Source: Pseudooceanicola lipolyticus
GTDB lineage: Bacteria > Pseudomonadota > Alphaproteobacteria > Rhodobacterales > Rhodobacteraceae
DNA: 34,423 bases
Direction: 5' to 3'
Assembly: GCF_002786325.1 (NCBI RefSeq)
Contig: NZ_PGTB01000032.1
Coordinates: 1 to 34,423, forward strand
Shown piece after piece: positions 15,929 through 23,784 of this stretch. Each line of letters begins with the position of its first letter. Within the stretch, counting starts at the first letter, position 1. The notes under the pieces were generated by a model. That model worked only from the letters and a program-made list of their open reading frames with translations. It searched no databases and was not told the origin of the DNA. A program made the translations under genes and the position numbers.

Positions 15929-16948
15929 TCAGTTGGTGATTTCCCGCTGCCAGCGCGCGCGCCAGTCGCCCACATTGGCCGCGATCTTTTCCGGATCGGG
16001 GAAATACAGCTTGCCGAACATCTCGGGCGGCACCGCATTGGCGGCGGCGCCGTCCAGCGTGACATTGGTGTTGACCGGGCCGGCATACATGTTTTCGGCG
16101 AAACATTTCTGCACCTCGGCCGACAGCGCGCCGTCGACATAGGCATAGGCGCCGTCGGGATTGGCCGCGCCTTCGGGGATCACCATCGTCACCTTGATGC
16201 CGATGGCGCCCTCTTCGGGATAGGCGATCGCCACCGGGATGCCGGCATCGGCGGCCGAGGCGGCACGGTCGGGATACCAGGGCGCAATCGAGATCTCGCC
16301 GCGTTCGAACATCGAGATGATCTGGTCGGCCTGGGTGTAATAGGCTTTCACGTTCGGCGCGATCTTGGCAATCGCCTCAAAGCCGGGGTCCAGGTTGTCG
16401 ATATCGCCGCCGTTCAGCAGCGCCGCGGCGATCAGGAAATGCACGCCCGCGGTGCCCGCGATATCGGGCAGCGCCACCTTGCCATTGGCGGCCTGTTCGA
16501 ACACATCCGCCCAGCTGTCCGGCGGCGTGTCGAAATCGGCCGGGTTATAGGCCAGCGCGGTGGCGCCCCATTGGTACTGGACAAAATGGTCATCCGCGCC
16601 AAAGGCACCATCGACCAGCTCGCCGGCATGGCTGAGCTTGGACTTGTCCAGCTGCTGCAGCAGGTTTTCGGCGGCCAGCTGGGCGGCGAAGGAATTGTCG
16701 ATATAGACGACATCGAAATCGCTGTCGCCGCCGGTGGCGCGGACCATCGCGGCGAATTGCGACGAGCTGCCTTCCTGCACGATCACGGTGTCGCCGGTGG
16801 CGGTTTCGAACGGCGCGATGTGGCAGGTCTGTGCCGCCCGGCCAAAGCTGCCACCGAACATGCCGACGACAAGGTCATCTGCCTGGACCGCCTGGCTGCC
16901 GGCGGTCAGCGCGGCAATCGCGGTCGTCGCTGTCAAGAATCTGGTCAT
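15929..16948 (-). CDS. Periplasmic substrate-binding protein (PotD-like)
   Basis: This 339-residue protein has a Sec signal (MTRFLTATTAIAALTAGSQA, cleavage near VQA-DD). The mature sequence begins LVVGMFGGSFGRAAQTCHIA, a start common in spermidine/putrescine-family binding proteins. Further family segments are DFDVVYIDNSFAAQLAAENLL and FERGEISIAPWYPDRAASA. It delivers the substrate to the PotABC-like importer encoded next. It is the first gene of the operon. AT-rich palindromic DNA and a MarR-type gene lie directly upstream, so repression by that regulator is likely. Confidence 0.9.
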   Translation of the reverse strand: MTRFLTATTAIAALTAGSQAVQADDLVVGMFGGSFGRAAQTCHIAPFETATGDTVIVQEGSSSQFAAMVRATGGDSDFDVVYIDNSFAAQLAAENLLQQLDKSKLSHAGELVDGAFGADDHFVQYQWGATALAYNPADFDTPPDSWADVFEQAANGKVALPDIAGTAGVHFLIAAALLNGGDIDNLDPGFEAIAKIAPNVKAYYTQADQIISMFERGEISIAPWYPDRAASAADAGIPVAIAYPEEGAIGIKVTMVIPEGAANPDGAYAYVDGALSAEVQKCFAENMYAGPVNTNVTLDGAAANAVPPEMFGKLYFPDPEKIAANVGDWRARWQREITN

Positions 16949-17010
16949 GATCTTCCCCGTTGTTGGTTCGTAGCCTCAGAGTGGCGAAGTCGGGGCGTTA
17001 CGTCCAGAAC

Positions 17011-17035
17011 TATCTTTAGATAAAGCTACATCTAA
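17011..17035. promoter_or_regulatory. Overlapping palindromes upstream of the PotD-like gene (candidate MarR operator)
   Basis: An AT-rich patch in otherwise GC-rich DNA holds TATCT-TT-AGATA (17011-17022), overlapping CTTTA-GA-TAAAG, and the pair TTAGAT (17017-17022) / ATCTAA (17030-17035). It lies about 65-90 bp upstream of the PotD-like ATG. On the minus strand, TTAAAC and TATCTA at 16-bp spacing could be a promoter that these sites overlap. Assignment to the adjacent MarR protein is inferred. Confidence 0.45.
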
Positions 17036-17089
17036 GAAGTTTAAAAGATTTATCGGCGTGCCAAGCGGTTTGACGCACTGGAATCCGCC

Positions 17090-17608
17090 TCAGCCGTGGC
17101 GAATCGAATTGACCAGAAGCATCTTGCGCAGCAGCTGTTCCAGCGTGGCGCGCTCGTCTTCGCTCAGCATCCGGATAAAATCGACTTCGGCCGCGGCCTG
17201 GGCCGGCATCGCCTGGTCAGTCAGCGCCTTGCCGGCTTCGGTCAGTTCCACCCGCACGCCGCGCCCGTCGCTGGGATCTTCGACACGGCGGATAAAACCC
17301 TGCTTTTCAATCCGGGCCAGCTGGTTCGACAGGCCGCCCGAGGACACCAGCAGCGTGGCCTGCAAGGTCTTTGGGGTCAGCGCATAGGGCGGCCCCGAGG
17401 CGCGCAGGGTCGCAAGAATGGCATAGGTCGGATATTTCACCCCGAATTGCGCACTGACCGTGCTCATCCGGTTGCCCACCATTTCGCCCAGGCGCATCAG
17501 CCGCCCGGTGATTTCCTTGCCCGAGGTATCGAGATCGGGCAGTTCGGTGTTCCACCAAGCGATGCCGCGATCGGCAAGGTCTTTCTCCTTCTCGATTTCG
17601 AATGACAT
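17090..17608 (-). CDS. MarR-family transcriptional regulator
   Basis: This 172-residue protein has a winged-helix DNA-binding core: YPTYAILATLRASGPPYALT, LQATLLVSSGGLSNQLARIE (recognition region), GFIRRVEDPSDGRGVRVELT (wing), and a C-terminal dimer helix. MarR proteins are usually repressors released by small, often aromatic or amide, ligands. The gene reads toward the PotD-like operon with 141 bp between them, and that gap holds palindromic AT-rich sites. GGAGA lies upstream of the ATG. It probably governs the importer and catabolic operon; the inducer is unknown. Confidence 0.92.
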   Translation of the reverse strand: MSFEIEKEKDLADRGIAWWNTELPDLDTSGKEITGRLMRLGEMVGNRMSTVSAQFGVKYPTYAILATLRASGPPYALTPKTLQATLLVSSGGLSNQLARIEKQGFIRRVEDPSDGRGVRVELTEAGKALTDQAMPAQAAAEVDFIRMLSEDERATLEQLLRKMLLVNSIRHG

Positions 17609-17633
17609 GCTCTGGTCTCCGACAATTTCTTTT

Positions 17634-17651
17634 GCGAAAGATTATTTTCGC
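17634..17651. promoter_or_regulatory. Inverted repeat upstream of the MarR gene
   Basis: GCGAAA, 6 bp, TTTCGC forms a perfect inverted repeat 26 bp before the MarR ATG, inside a strongly AT-rich stretch that is probably its promoter. TTCGCTTT occurs at 17647-17654 and again at 17666-17673. This may be an autoregulatory site or a target of the neighbouring Lrp protein. It does not match the palindromes at 17011-17035. Confidence 0.35.
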
Positions 17652-17739
17652 TTTTATTTCTGATATTCGCTTTCTAATCCGGCAGGGTTCCGGCTGCAAG
17701 TCCGCCCCCCGGCAGGGCTGGGATCGTGGGGACCGGCGG

Positions 17740-18213
17740 CTAAGTTTCGGGCAGATAGGCCTGTACGTTCTTCAGCGTACGCAGCACAAAGCTGGACCGG
17801 GTGTGGCGGATGCCGCGCACCTTGTAGAGCTTTTCGCGCAGAAACGCCTCGTAGCCCTTGGTGCCTTCCACCGCGACCTTCAGCAGATAGTCGAATTCGC
17901 CCGAGGTCAGGTGCACTTCCAGCACCTCGGGCATCGATTGCATGGTGTTGCCGAACGTTTCCACCACCTCTTCGTCGTGACGTTCGAGGATGACATCGAT
18001 CATCACGATTTCCGAGGCGCCCAGCTGTTCCTGATCCAGCAGCGCGGTATAGCCGCGGATGATGCCGCGTTCTTGCAGGCGGCGCACCCGTTGCCAGCAC
18101 GGGCTGGGTGACAACCCGACGCGTTGCGCCAGGTCGGCATTGGACATCCGGCCATCCGCTGCCAGTTCGGCCAGGATCATCCGGTCGATACGATCGAGGG
18201 TGTCAAAGCTCAT
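17740..18213 (-). CDS. Lrp/AsnC-family transcriptional regulator
   Basis: This 157-residue protein has an N-terminal helix-turn-helix (LDRIDRMILAELAADGRMSN, then LAQRVGLSPSPCWQRVRRLQ and GIIRGYTALLD). A RAM ligand-binding domain follows (VMIDVILERHDEEVV, EVHLTSGEFDYLLKVAVEG). Lrp-type proteins sense amino acids and bind DNA as higher oligomers. I chose ATG 18213 over an in-frame TTG two codons earlier; the ribosome site is weak at both. It sits alone between the MarR and RpiR regulators and has no obvious amino-acid gene beside it, so its target is unclear. Confidence 0.9.
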   Translation of the reverse strand: MSFDTLDRIDRMILAELAADGRMSNADLAQRVGLSPSPCWQRVRRLQERGIIRGYTALLDQEQLGASEIVMIDVILERHDEEVVETFGNTMQSMPEVLEVHLTSGEFDYLLKVAVEGTKGYEAFLREKLYKVRGIRHTRSSFVLRTLKNVQAYLPET

Positions 18214-18297
18214 CTGCAAAAGCCCGTTTCATGGATTACTTGCCGGGCAGCAGATACATTCGAGATCGGCGCGAAGACAAGGGTGCACGCGGCCCGG

Positions 18298-19092
18298 TTA
18301 TCCGGCGCCGGTCGTCTTGGTCTGGCGCCGCAGCTTGACCTGGTCGGCCAGCAATTCGCACAGCACCACCTTGGCCACGGTCGGGCCGATCTCGCCGCGT
18401 TCGGGCAAGGGAGAGAGCGGCGTGGCGATCAGCAGTTTTTCACACAGCCGGTTCAGATCGGCGATGCGGCGCCCGGACACCGCGACGCGAAAGGCGCCGC
18501 GTTCGCCGGCCAAGGTCAGCATCTGGCGGGTGCGGGCGGTCAGCCCGGTTTCGGAAATGGTGATATAGACCGACCGGCTGTCCAGCGCCCCGGCGATCTC
18601 TTCGGCGACCACCGGATCCTGCAGCCCGCGTGCCACCAGACCCAGCCGCGAGAAGCGATAGGCGTAAAGCTGGGCCACCATGCCAGAGACCCCGGCACCG
18701 AAGATATCGATATGCCGGGCGGCGTCCAGCCGGTCGGCCACCTCGCCCAGGTCGCTGGCGGCGGTGCCATCGACGGTGGCGCGCACCGCCTCGGCGATCC
18801 GGGTGGCCAGATCGGTTTCGCGCGGTGCGGCACCGCTGCGATAGGCGATGTCCGAGGCCAGCGCGATCTTGAAGGCAGGGAAGCCGTCAAAGCCGAGCCG
18901 GCGGCAGAACCGCACGATGCTGGCCTCGCCGCTGCCGGTCAGAACCGCCAGTTCCGACATCGAGGCGCGCACCGCGGCCTCGGGATCCTTCAGGATGAAA
19001 TCGGCGATCCGGGCCAGCGCATCGGGCAGATCGCCGTGGCTGGCCTCGATCCCGCGCAGCACGTCGCGCATCAGCAAGGGGGTCTCGGACAT
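18298..19092 (-). CDS. MurR/RpiR-family regulator (HTH plus SIS domain)
   Basis: This 264-residue protein begins with an RpiR helix-turn-helix domain (DALARIADFILKDPEAAVRA, SMSELAVLTGSGEASIVRFC, RRLGFDGFPAFKIALA). A SIS sugar-phosphate-binding domain follows (RHIDIFGAGVSGMVAQLYAY, VYITISETGLTARTRQML). The frame stays open to ATG 19173, which overlaps the HAD stop as TGATG and would add 27 residues. ATG 19092 gives the usual family N-terminus and is preferred. The regulator lies with a HAD phosphatase and a TIM-barrel isomerase, divergent from a Dpp-type transporter. It should sense a phosphorylated sugar made by this pathway and act at the palindrome at 20865-20885. Confidence 0.9.
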   Translation of the reverse strand: MSETPLLMRDVLRGIEASHGDLPDALARIADFILKDPEAAVRASMSELAVLTGSGEASIVRFCRRLGFDGFPAFKIALASDIAYRSGAAPRETDLATRIAEAVRATVDGTAASDLGEVADRLDAARHIDIFGAGVSGMVAQLYAYRFSRLGLVARGLQDPVVAEEIAGALDSRSVYITISETGLTARTRQMLTLAGERGAFRVAVSGRRIADLNRLCEKLLIATPLSPLPERGEIGPTVAKVVLCELLADQVKLRRQTKTTGAG

Positions 19093-19172
19093 GGCGGTGG
19101 TCGGTTCCTCGCTCGCCGGCGCTGTGCCGCGGTTTTGTTCCGGCCACGATAGCAGCTCTTGGCCGCCTGTCA

Positions 19173-19850
19173 TCAACCGGCACGCGCGGCGCGCAGATCC
19201 AACGCCGCGATCAGCCCGGTGGCAGAGTCCACCACGCAGCAGGCGCCGGCCGCGCGCAGCCGGTCGCCCAGGTCGGGGCCAACATGACTGCCGCCGGTAA
19301 AGCCGATGGCGGTGGCCCCGGCGGCGACGGCGCCGAGAATGCCGGTCACGCTGTCATCGATCACCACGCAGCGGCGGATGTCGGCGCCCAGCCGCGCGGC
19401 GGCATGGTGGAACAGGTCGGGCGCGGGTTTGCCCCGCGCCACGTCCTCGGCACTGAACACATGCGGGCCGAAATGGCGGTCCAGCCCGGTCAGCGACAGC
19501 GACAGGGCCAGCCGCGCGTGGCCGCTGTTGGAGGTCACGCAACAGGGGCGGTCGAGCGCGGCAAGCACCGTGTTGATCCCCGGCACCGGCCGCAGCTCGG
19601 CCCGGAACTTCTGGTGCAGCAGGCCGTCGAAACGTTGCTGGTAATCCGCAGGCGGGACCAGGCCATAGGTCTCGTGCAGCGTCTGCATCGCATCCGCGGC
19701 GTGTTTGCCGGTGAACAGCTGGCTGGCCTGCTGCCAGGTCAGATCGACCCCCAGCGCGGCCAGCAGGTCGGCGGTGGTCTGCGCCGCCAACCGTTCGCTG
19801 TCCACCAGCACGCCGTCGCAGTCAAAGCAAATCAGATCGGTCATCGCCAT
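19173..19850 (-). CDS. HAD-superfamily phosphatase (beta-PGM/sugar phosphatase-like)
   Basis: This 225-residue protein has all HAD motifs: DCDGVLVDSE with nucleophile Asp10 and Asp12, motif II TSNS (106-109), Lys141 in GKPAP, and Asp165/Asp166 in VIDDS. The helical cap inserted after motif I places it in subclass IA, with sugar-phosphate phosphatases and beta-phosphoglucomutases. It acts in the cytoplasm, probably removing phosphate from a small sugar or polyol phosphate. It is followed by the RpiR gene and preceded by the isomerase, and a phosphodiesterase is encoded in the facing operon. The likely substrate is the phosphomonoester made by that enzyme. Confidence 0.88.
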   Translation of the reverse strand: MAMTDLICFDCDGVLVDSERLAAQTTADLLAALGVDLTWQQASQLFTGKHAADAMQTLHETYGLVPPADYQQRFDGLLHQKFRAELRPVPGINTVLAALDRPCCVTSNSGHARLALSLSLTGLDRHFGPHVFSAEDVARGKPAPDLFHHAAARLGADIRRCVVIDDSVTGILGAVAAGATAIGFTGGSHVGPDLGDRLRAAGACCVVDSATGLIAALDLRAARAG

Positions 19851-19888
19851 GCTCTGCGCGGTTTTGCGTTCTCGGACAATGGGTCATC

Positions 19889-20707
19889 TCAGCGCGCCAG
19901 GCCGAGGTTGTTGAGATAGGCGGCCGAGGGCTGGATACCCGACTTGTCGCGCAGTTCCATGATCAGGCGCGGCTGGGCGCCCAGCGGGGCAAGCGCGGCG
20001 AAGACGGCGGGCCAGTTCACCGTGCCCTTGCCGATGGCCCAATGCCGGTCGGCATAGCCGTCGGCATCCTGCAGATGGACATGGTGCAGCAGGTCGCCGG
20101 CGCGATGCACGTAGTAGTCGACCGGCGGCGCCCCGGTCGAACCATGGGCGTAATGGGCATGGCCGGTGTCGATCGAGACTTTCACCGCGGCGCTGTCAAA
20201 GCTGCGCGCCAGATCACAGCGGGCGTCGGGATCCTTGTCTTCGATATTTTCCAGCACCAGCGTCACGTTGGCGTTTTCGGCGCGGGCGATCACCGGGTCA
20301 AGCGTGGCATGGACCAAGTCCACCACGTCGCGGCGGGCATTGGGCAGATTGTCCAGGTTGTTGTACATCCAGGTGGAATAGGGGCTGTGGATCACCATCT
20401 GGGTGGCGCCAAGCGCCTCGCAGATCGTCAGGCCCTGCTCCATGCGGCGGGTCACAAGCGCGCGCAGATCCGGGTCGGGATTGGCCAGCGACAGGCCCCA
20501 GAACGGGCCATGGATGCCCAGCCGGCCGGTATAGCCGTCCAGCAGCTTTCGCGCCCGGTCGACCAGCGGCTGCCAGTCGCCGTTCAACACGTCGGCGGTG
20601 ATGAAATCCTGCAGTTCCAGGTCGCGCTGATCGGCGATCAGCCAGTCACGGTGGGTTTCAAGAGCATCGAGCGGCATGGCCGCGCCGAGTACGGGAAGAG
20701 ACGTCAT
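19889..20707 (-). CDS. Sugar phosphate isomerase/epimerase family protein (xylose isomerase-like TIM barrel)
   Basis: This 272-residue protein has the metal-binding pattern of the AP-endonuclease-2/xylose-isomerase-like TIM barrel: Glu in LVLENIEDKD, Asp and His in SIDTGHAHYAHG, His in HHVHLQDADGYADRHWAIGK and Glu in LIMELRD. Such enzymes isomerise or epimerise sugars and inositols. An open frame continues upstream, but ATG 20707 has GGAG at good spacing and gives the usual length. It is the first gene of the minus-strand arm with the HAD phosphatase and RpiR regulator. It likely processes the sugar freed from the imported compound. Confidence 0.86.
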   Translation of the reverse strand: MTSLPVLGAAMPLDALETHRDWLIADQRDLELQDFITADVLNGDWQPLVDRARKLLDGYTGRLGIHGPFWGLSLANPDPDLRALVTRRMEQGLTICEALGATQMVIHSPYSTWMYNNLDNLPNARRDVVDLVHATLDPVIARAENANVTLVLENIEDKDPDARCDLARSFDSAAVKVSIDTGHAHYAHGSTGAPPVDYYVHRAGDLLHHVHLQDADGYADRHWAIGKGTVNWPAVFAALAPLGAQPRLIMELRDKSGIQPSAAYLNNLGLAR

Positions 20708-20864
20708 CAAAGGCTCCGTGGCTAGGGGAGGCACCCGGTCTGACCAACGGGCGGGGGGCGCATCCCAAAAAACGCATCCGGACAGCGGGCAACGCCGCTC
20801 CGGTCGCGCCTGCCTAGGGCGCGCATATGACAAGATGATAACAGAACTCCATTTATTCTCCGGC

Positions 20865-20885
20865 ATGTGGAGTTGATCTCCACAT
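20865..20885. promoter_or_regulatory. Perfect 21-bp palindrome in the divergent promoter (candidate RpiR operator)
   Basis: Arms ATGTGGAG and CTCCACAT enclose the spacer TTGAT with no mismatch. Further GGAGTT half-sites lie at 20845-20852 (inverted, AACTCCAT) and 20913-20919 (GGAGTTG). The 324-bp gap between the isomerase and binding-protein starts holds no gene that I can support. The palindrome is positioned to control both arms, and the RpiR protein encoded nearby is the obvious candidate binder. Confidence 0.55.
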
Positions 20886-21031
20886 TTCGCGCAATGGTAA
20901 CCAAAGCTTTGCGGAGTTGTCACAATTTCCGGGTCAGTACGGCGGCATTATTGGCCGCGTGCGGTGGCCGATACCTCCAACCCATATGCCCGGCGTTGTC
21001 CCAGGTGACCGGGCCTGCAGGAGACAGAGAG

Positions 21032-22672
21032 ATGATCCGACTAAATCGACGCCACGCGCTCGGCCTGATGGGCGCCACCGCCGGCGGACTGCTGCTGCCC
21101 GGCTATGCGCGCGCCCAGGGCGCCCGCCCCTCGGTGACCATCGCGGTGCAGAAGATCACCAACAACAACACGCTGGACCCGTGGAACGAACAGTCCAACG
21201 TGGGCGAGCGCGTGCTGTATCCCAACCTGTGGGAAGGCCTGATCCTGCGGGATTGGATGGGTGATCAAGGCCCGGTTCCGGGCCTGGCCACCGAATGGCG
21301 CCGCATCGATGACAAGACGCTGGAACTGAAACTGCGCCAGGGCGTCAAGTTCCACAATGGCGACGAGATGACTGCCGAGGATGTCGCATTCTCGTTCTCG
21401 GCCGAGCGCGTCTTCGGTGACACCGAGCCGGCCGGCGGCAAGACCATCTTTGCCGAGAACTACAAGCCCGAAACCGCCAAGGACATCCCCGCCAACGTGC
21501 CCGGCATCGGCCGCCGCAAGTGGCCGTCGCTGGCCGGTGTTGAGATCGTCGACAAGTACACCGTGCGCTTTCACAACGCGACGCCGGATGTCACGATGGA
21601 AGGCCGCCTCTATGCCGGCGGCAGCCAGATCCTGAACCGCCGCGCCTGGGACGAAGCCGCCACCTATGCCGAATGGGCGGCCAAGCCGGTCACCACCGGC
21701 CCCTATTACGTGGAAGAGTACCGCCCCGACGTGTCGCTGACGCTGCATGCGTTCGACGATTACTGGGATGGCCGCCCGCCGCTGGAGCGGATCACCTTTG
21801 TCGAGGTGCCCGAAGTGTCGAGCCGGGTGAACGGGCTGTTGTCGGGCGAATATGATTTTGCCTGCGACCTGCCGCCGGATCAGATCGGCAACGTGATGAA
21901 TACCGACGGGTTCGAAGTGCAGAACTCGACCATCTGGAACCACCGCATCTCGGTGTTCAACACCCAGAACGAGATCCTGGCCGATCCGCTGGTGCGCCGC
22001 GCCATGACCCATGCGATCGACCGCGAGGCGATTGTCCAGGCGCTGTGGGGCGGCATGACCGTGATCCCGGCGGGGCTGCAGTTCGAAAGCTTCCGCAGCT
22101 CGGATATGTTCATCGAAGGTTGGGCGGTGCCGGAATACAACCCGCAGCTGGCGCGCGACCTGCTGGCGCAGGCCGGCTATAAGGGCGACGCGATCCCGTT
22201 CCGCCTGCTCAGCAACTATTACACCAACCAGGTCGCCACCGGTCAGATCATGACCGAGATGTGGAACCAGGTCGGCCTGAATGTCGAAATCGAGATGAAG
22301 GAGAACTGGGGCCAGATCATGGACAGCAGCACGACGCCGGGCGTGCGCGACTGGTCGGCTTCGAACACCATCAACGACCCGATCACGCCGATGGTCACGC
22401 AGTTCGGCCCGAATTCGGTGCCGCAGCAGCGCAAGGAATGGACCAACGACGAAATCAACGACCTGTCGCTCGTGATGGAAACCTCGACCGACCGGGCGCA
22501 GCGCAAGAAGGCGTTTGCCCGGATGCTGGAAATCACCGAACGCGAGGACCCGGTCTATCAGGTTCTGCACCAGAACGCGGTGTTCACCGGCATGAAATCG
22601 TCGCTGGGCTGGAAGGCCGCACCGGCCTTCGCGATGGACTTCCGCGCGTCGAACTGGCCGGCCAACGGCTGA
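21032..22672 (+). CDS. ABC transporter substrate-binding protein, family 5 (DppA/AccA-like)
   Basis: This 546-residue protein is of the peptide/opine/oligosaccharide binding class. The N-terminus MIRLNRRHALGLMGATAGGL carries twin arginines before a hydrophobic stretch ending in YARAQ, so Tat export is likely. Typical family-5 segments follow: LYPNLWEGLILRDW, LELKLRQGVKFHNGDEMTAE, TGPYYVEEYRPDVSLTLHAF and VRRAMTHAIDREAIVQALWG. ATG 21032 is preceded by GGAGA; the frame is open further upstream but lacks family sequence. With a phosphodiesterase and phosphatase in the locus, the ligand may be a sugar phosphodiester, as for agrocinopine-binding AccA, rather than a peptide. Confidence 0.92.
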   Translation: MIRLNRRHALGLMGATAGGLLLPGYARAQGARPSVTIAVQKITNNNTLDPWNEQSNVGERVLYPNLWEGLILRDWMGDQGPVPGLATEWRRIDDKTLELKLRQGVKFHNGDEMTAEDVAFSFSAERVFGDTEPAGGKTIFAENYKPETAKDIPANVPGIGRRKWPSLAGVEIVDKYTVRFHNATPDVTMEGRLYAGGSQILNRRAWDEAATYAEWAAKPVTTGPYYVEEYRPDVSLTLHAFDDYWDGRPPLERITFVEVPEVSSRVNGLLSGEYDFACDLPPDQIGNVMNTDGFEVQNSTIWNHRISVFNTQNEILADPLVRRAMTHAIDREAIVQALWGGMTVIPAGLQFESFRSSDMFIEGWAVPEYNPQLARDLLAQAGYKGDAIPFRLLSNYYTNQVATGQIMTEMWNQVGLNVEIEMKENWGQIMDSSTTPGVRDWSASNTINDPITPMVTQFGPNSVPQQRKEWTNDEINDLSLVMETSTDRAQRKKAFARMLEITEREDPVYQVLHQNAVFTGMKSSLGWKAAPAFAMDFRASNWPANG

Positions 22673-22690
22673 CCGGCCTTTACCGACTGT

Positions 22691-22717
22691 CCCCGGCGGG
22701 CCCCTGGGCCGCCGGGG
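22691..22717 (+). terminator. Intercistronic stem-loop after the family-5 binding-protein gene
   Basis: A perfect 9-bp inverted repeat (CCCCGGCGG / CCGCCGGGG) with a 9-nt loop is followed by TTTCCC. It starts 18 bp after the binding-protein stop and ends 65 bp before the ATPase gene. It likely acts as a partial terminator or a 3'-end protector that raises binding-protein mRNA over the rest of the operon. Confidence 0.6.
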
Positions 22718-22782
22718 TTTCCCGTTGCCGCCGTCCGCTCGGCTGTTGTCGACGGCAACGCTTTGAACCGAGAGGAAAGATG

Positions 22783-23784
22783 ATGTCCAATCTGGTCGAA
22801 ATCCGGGATCTGCGGGTCGCGTTCGATGGCGTGCCGGTTCTGCATGGTATCGATCTGGACGTGGCCCCCGGCGAGGCGCTGGGGCTGGTTGGCGAAAGCG
22901 GCTGCGGCAAGTCGGTGACCTGGCTGGCGGCGTTGGGGCTGCTGCCGTCAAAAGCCCGCGTGACCGGCTCGGTCCGGCTGGGCGACACCGACCTGTCCGG
23001 CGCCCCGCGGAGCCGGCTGGAATCGGTGCGGGGCGGCCGTATCGCAATGATCTTCCAGGACCCGTCCAGCGCGCTGAACCCGGTGCTGAAAGTGGGCAAG
23101 CAGCTGTGCGAGGCGCTGCGGCTGCATCGCGGCCTGACCGGGCAGGCGGCCCAGTCCGATGCGCTGCGGCTGATGGACATGGTGGGCATTCCCGACGCGC
23201 GCGGCCGGTTCACCCTGTACCCGCATGAATTTTCCGGCGGCCAGTGCCAGCGGCTGATGATTGCCATGGCGCTGGCGGGCGAGCCCGACCTGCTGATCGC
23301 CGACGAACCGACCACGGCGCTGGACGCAACGATCCAGGCGCAGATCCTGGACCTGCTGTCGCGGCTGCGCGCCGAGATGAACATGGCGATGGTCTTCATC
23401 AGCCACGACCTGGGCGCGGTGGCGCAGGTCTGTGAACGGGTCTGCGTGATGTATGCCGGGCGCATCGTCGAACAGGGCGCGGTCGGGCTGCTGTTCGACC
23501 GCCCGCGCCATCCCTATACGCGCGGCCTCTTCGATGCGATCCCGCGGCTTTACGGCCCGCGCGCGCCGCTGGTGCCGATTCCGGGCACGGTGCCCGATCC
23601 GCGCCGGCTGCCCCGCGGCTGCGCCTTTGCGCCGCGCTGTTCCCATGCGCGGGACTTCTGCCAGGACGAACGGCCCAGCCTGCTGGGTCAGCGCGACGGG
23701 CGCAAGCTGGCCTGCGCCTATCCGCAGCCCGATCCGGGGCTGCAGGAAGAGCAGCAGCGCCAGCGCGAGGGGCTTCTGCAATGA
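22783..23784 (+). CDS. ABC transporter ATP-binding protein (DppD/OppD type)
   Basis: This 333-residue ATPase has Walker A GESGCGKS, Q-loop IFQDPSSALNP, a slightly unusual signature FSGGQCQR, Walker B LLIADEP and switch FISHDLG. The C-terminal oligopeptide-transporter extension with PRGCAFAPRCSHARDFCQDE holds the cysteines that in this family can bind an iron-sulfur cluster. Two ATGs stand in tandem (22780, 22783); the second has better spacing from GAGG. Its stop overlaps the next ATPase start (ATGA). It forms a heterodimeric motor with that protein. Confidence 0.93.
   Translation: MSNLVEIRDLRVAFDGVPVLHGIDLDVAPGEALGLVGESGCGKSVTWLAALGLLPSKARVTGSVRLGDTDLSGAPRSRLESVRGGRIAMIFQDPSSALNPVLKVGKQLCEALRLHRGLTGQAAQSDALRLMDMVGIPDARGRFTLYPHEFSGGQCQRLMIAMALAGEPDLLIADEPTTALDATIQAQILDLLSRLRAEMNMAMVFISHDLGAVAQVCERVCVMYAGRIVEQGAVGLLFDRPRHPYTRGLFDAIPRLYGPRAPLVPIPGTVPDPRRLPRGCAFAPRCSHARDFCQDERPSLLGQRDGRKLACAYPQPDPGLQEEQQRQREGLLQ

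Noticed and set aside
20707-20923. N-terminal extension of the isomerase with CAKCGDQ
   Set aside because: The extension runs through the divergent promoter and palindrome; ATG 20707 has a good ribosome site and the family's usual beginning.
21041-23047. 668-codon open frame on the minus strand
   Set aside because: It is antisense to the family-5 binding protein and the first Dpp-type ATPase; no domain and no ribosome site.
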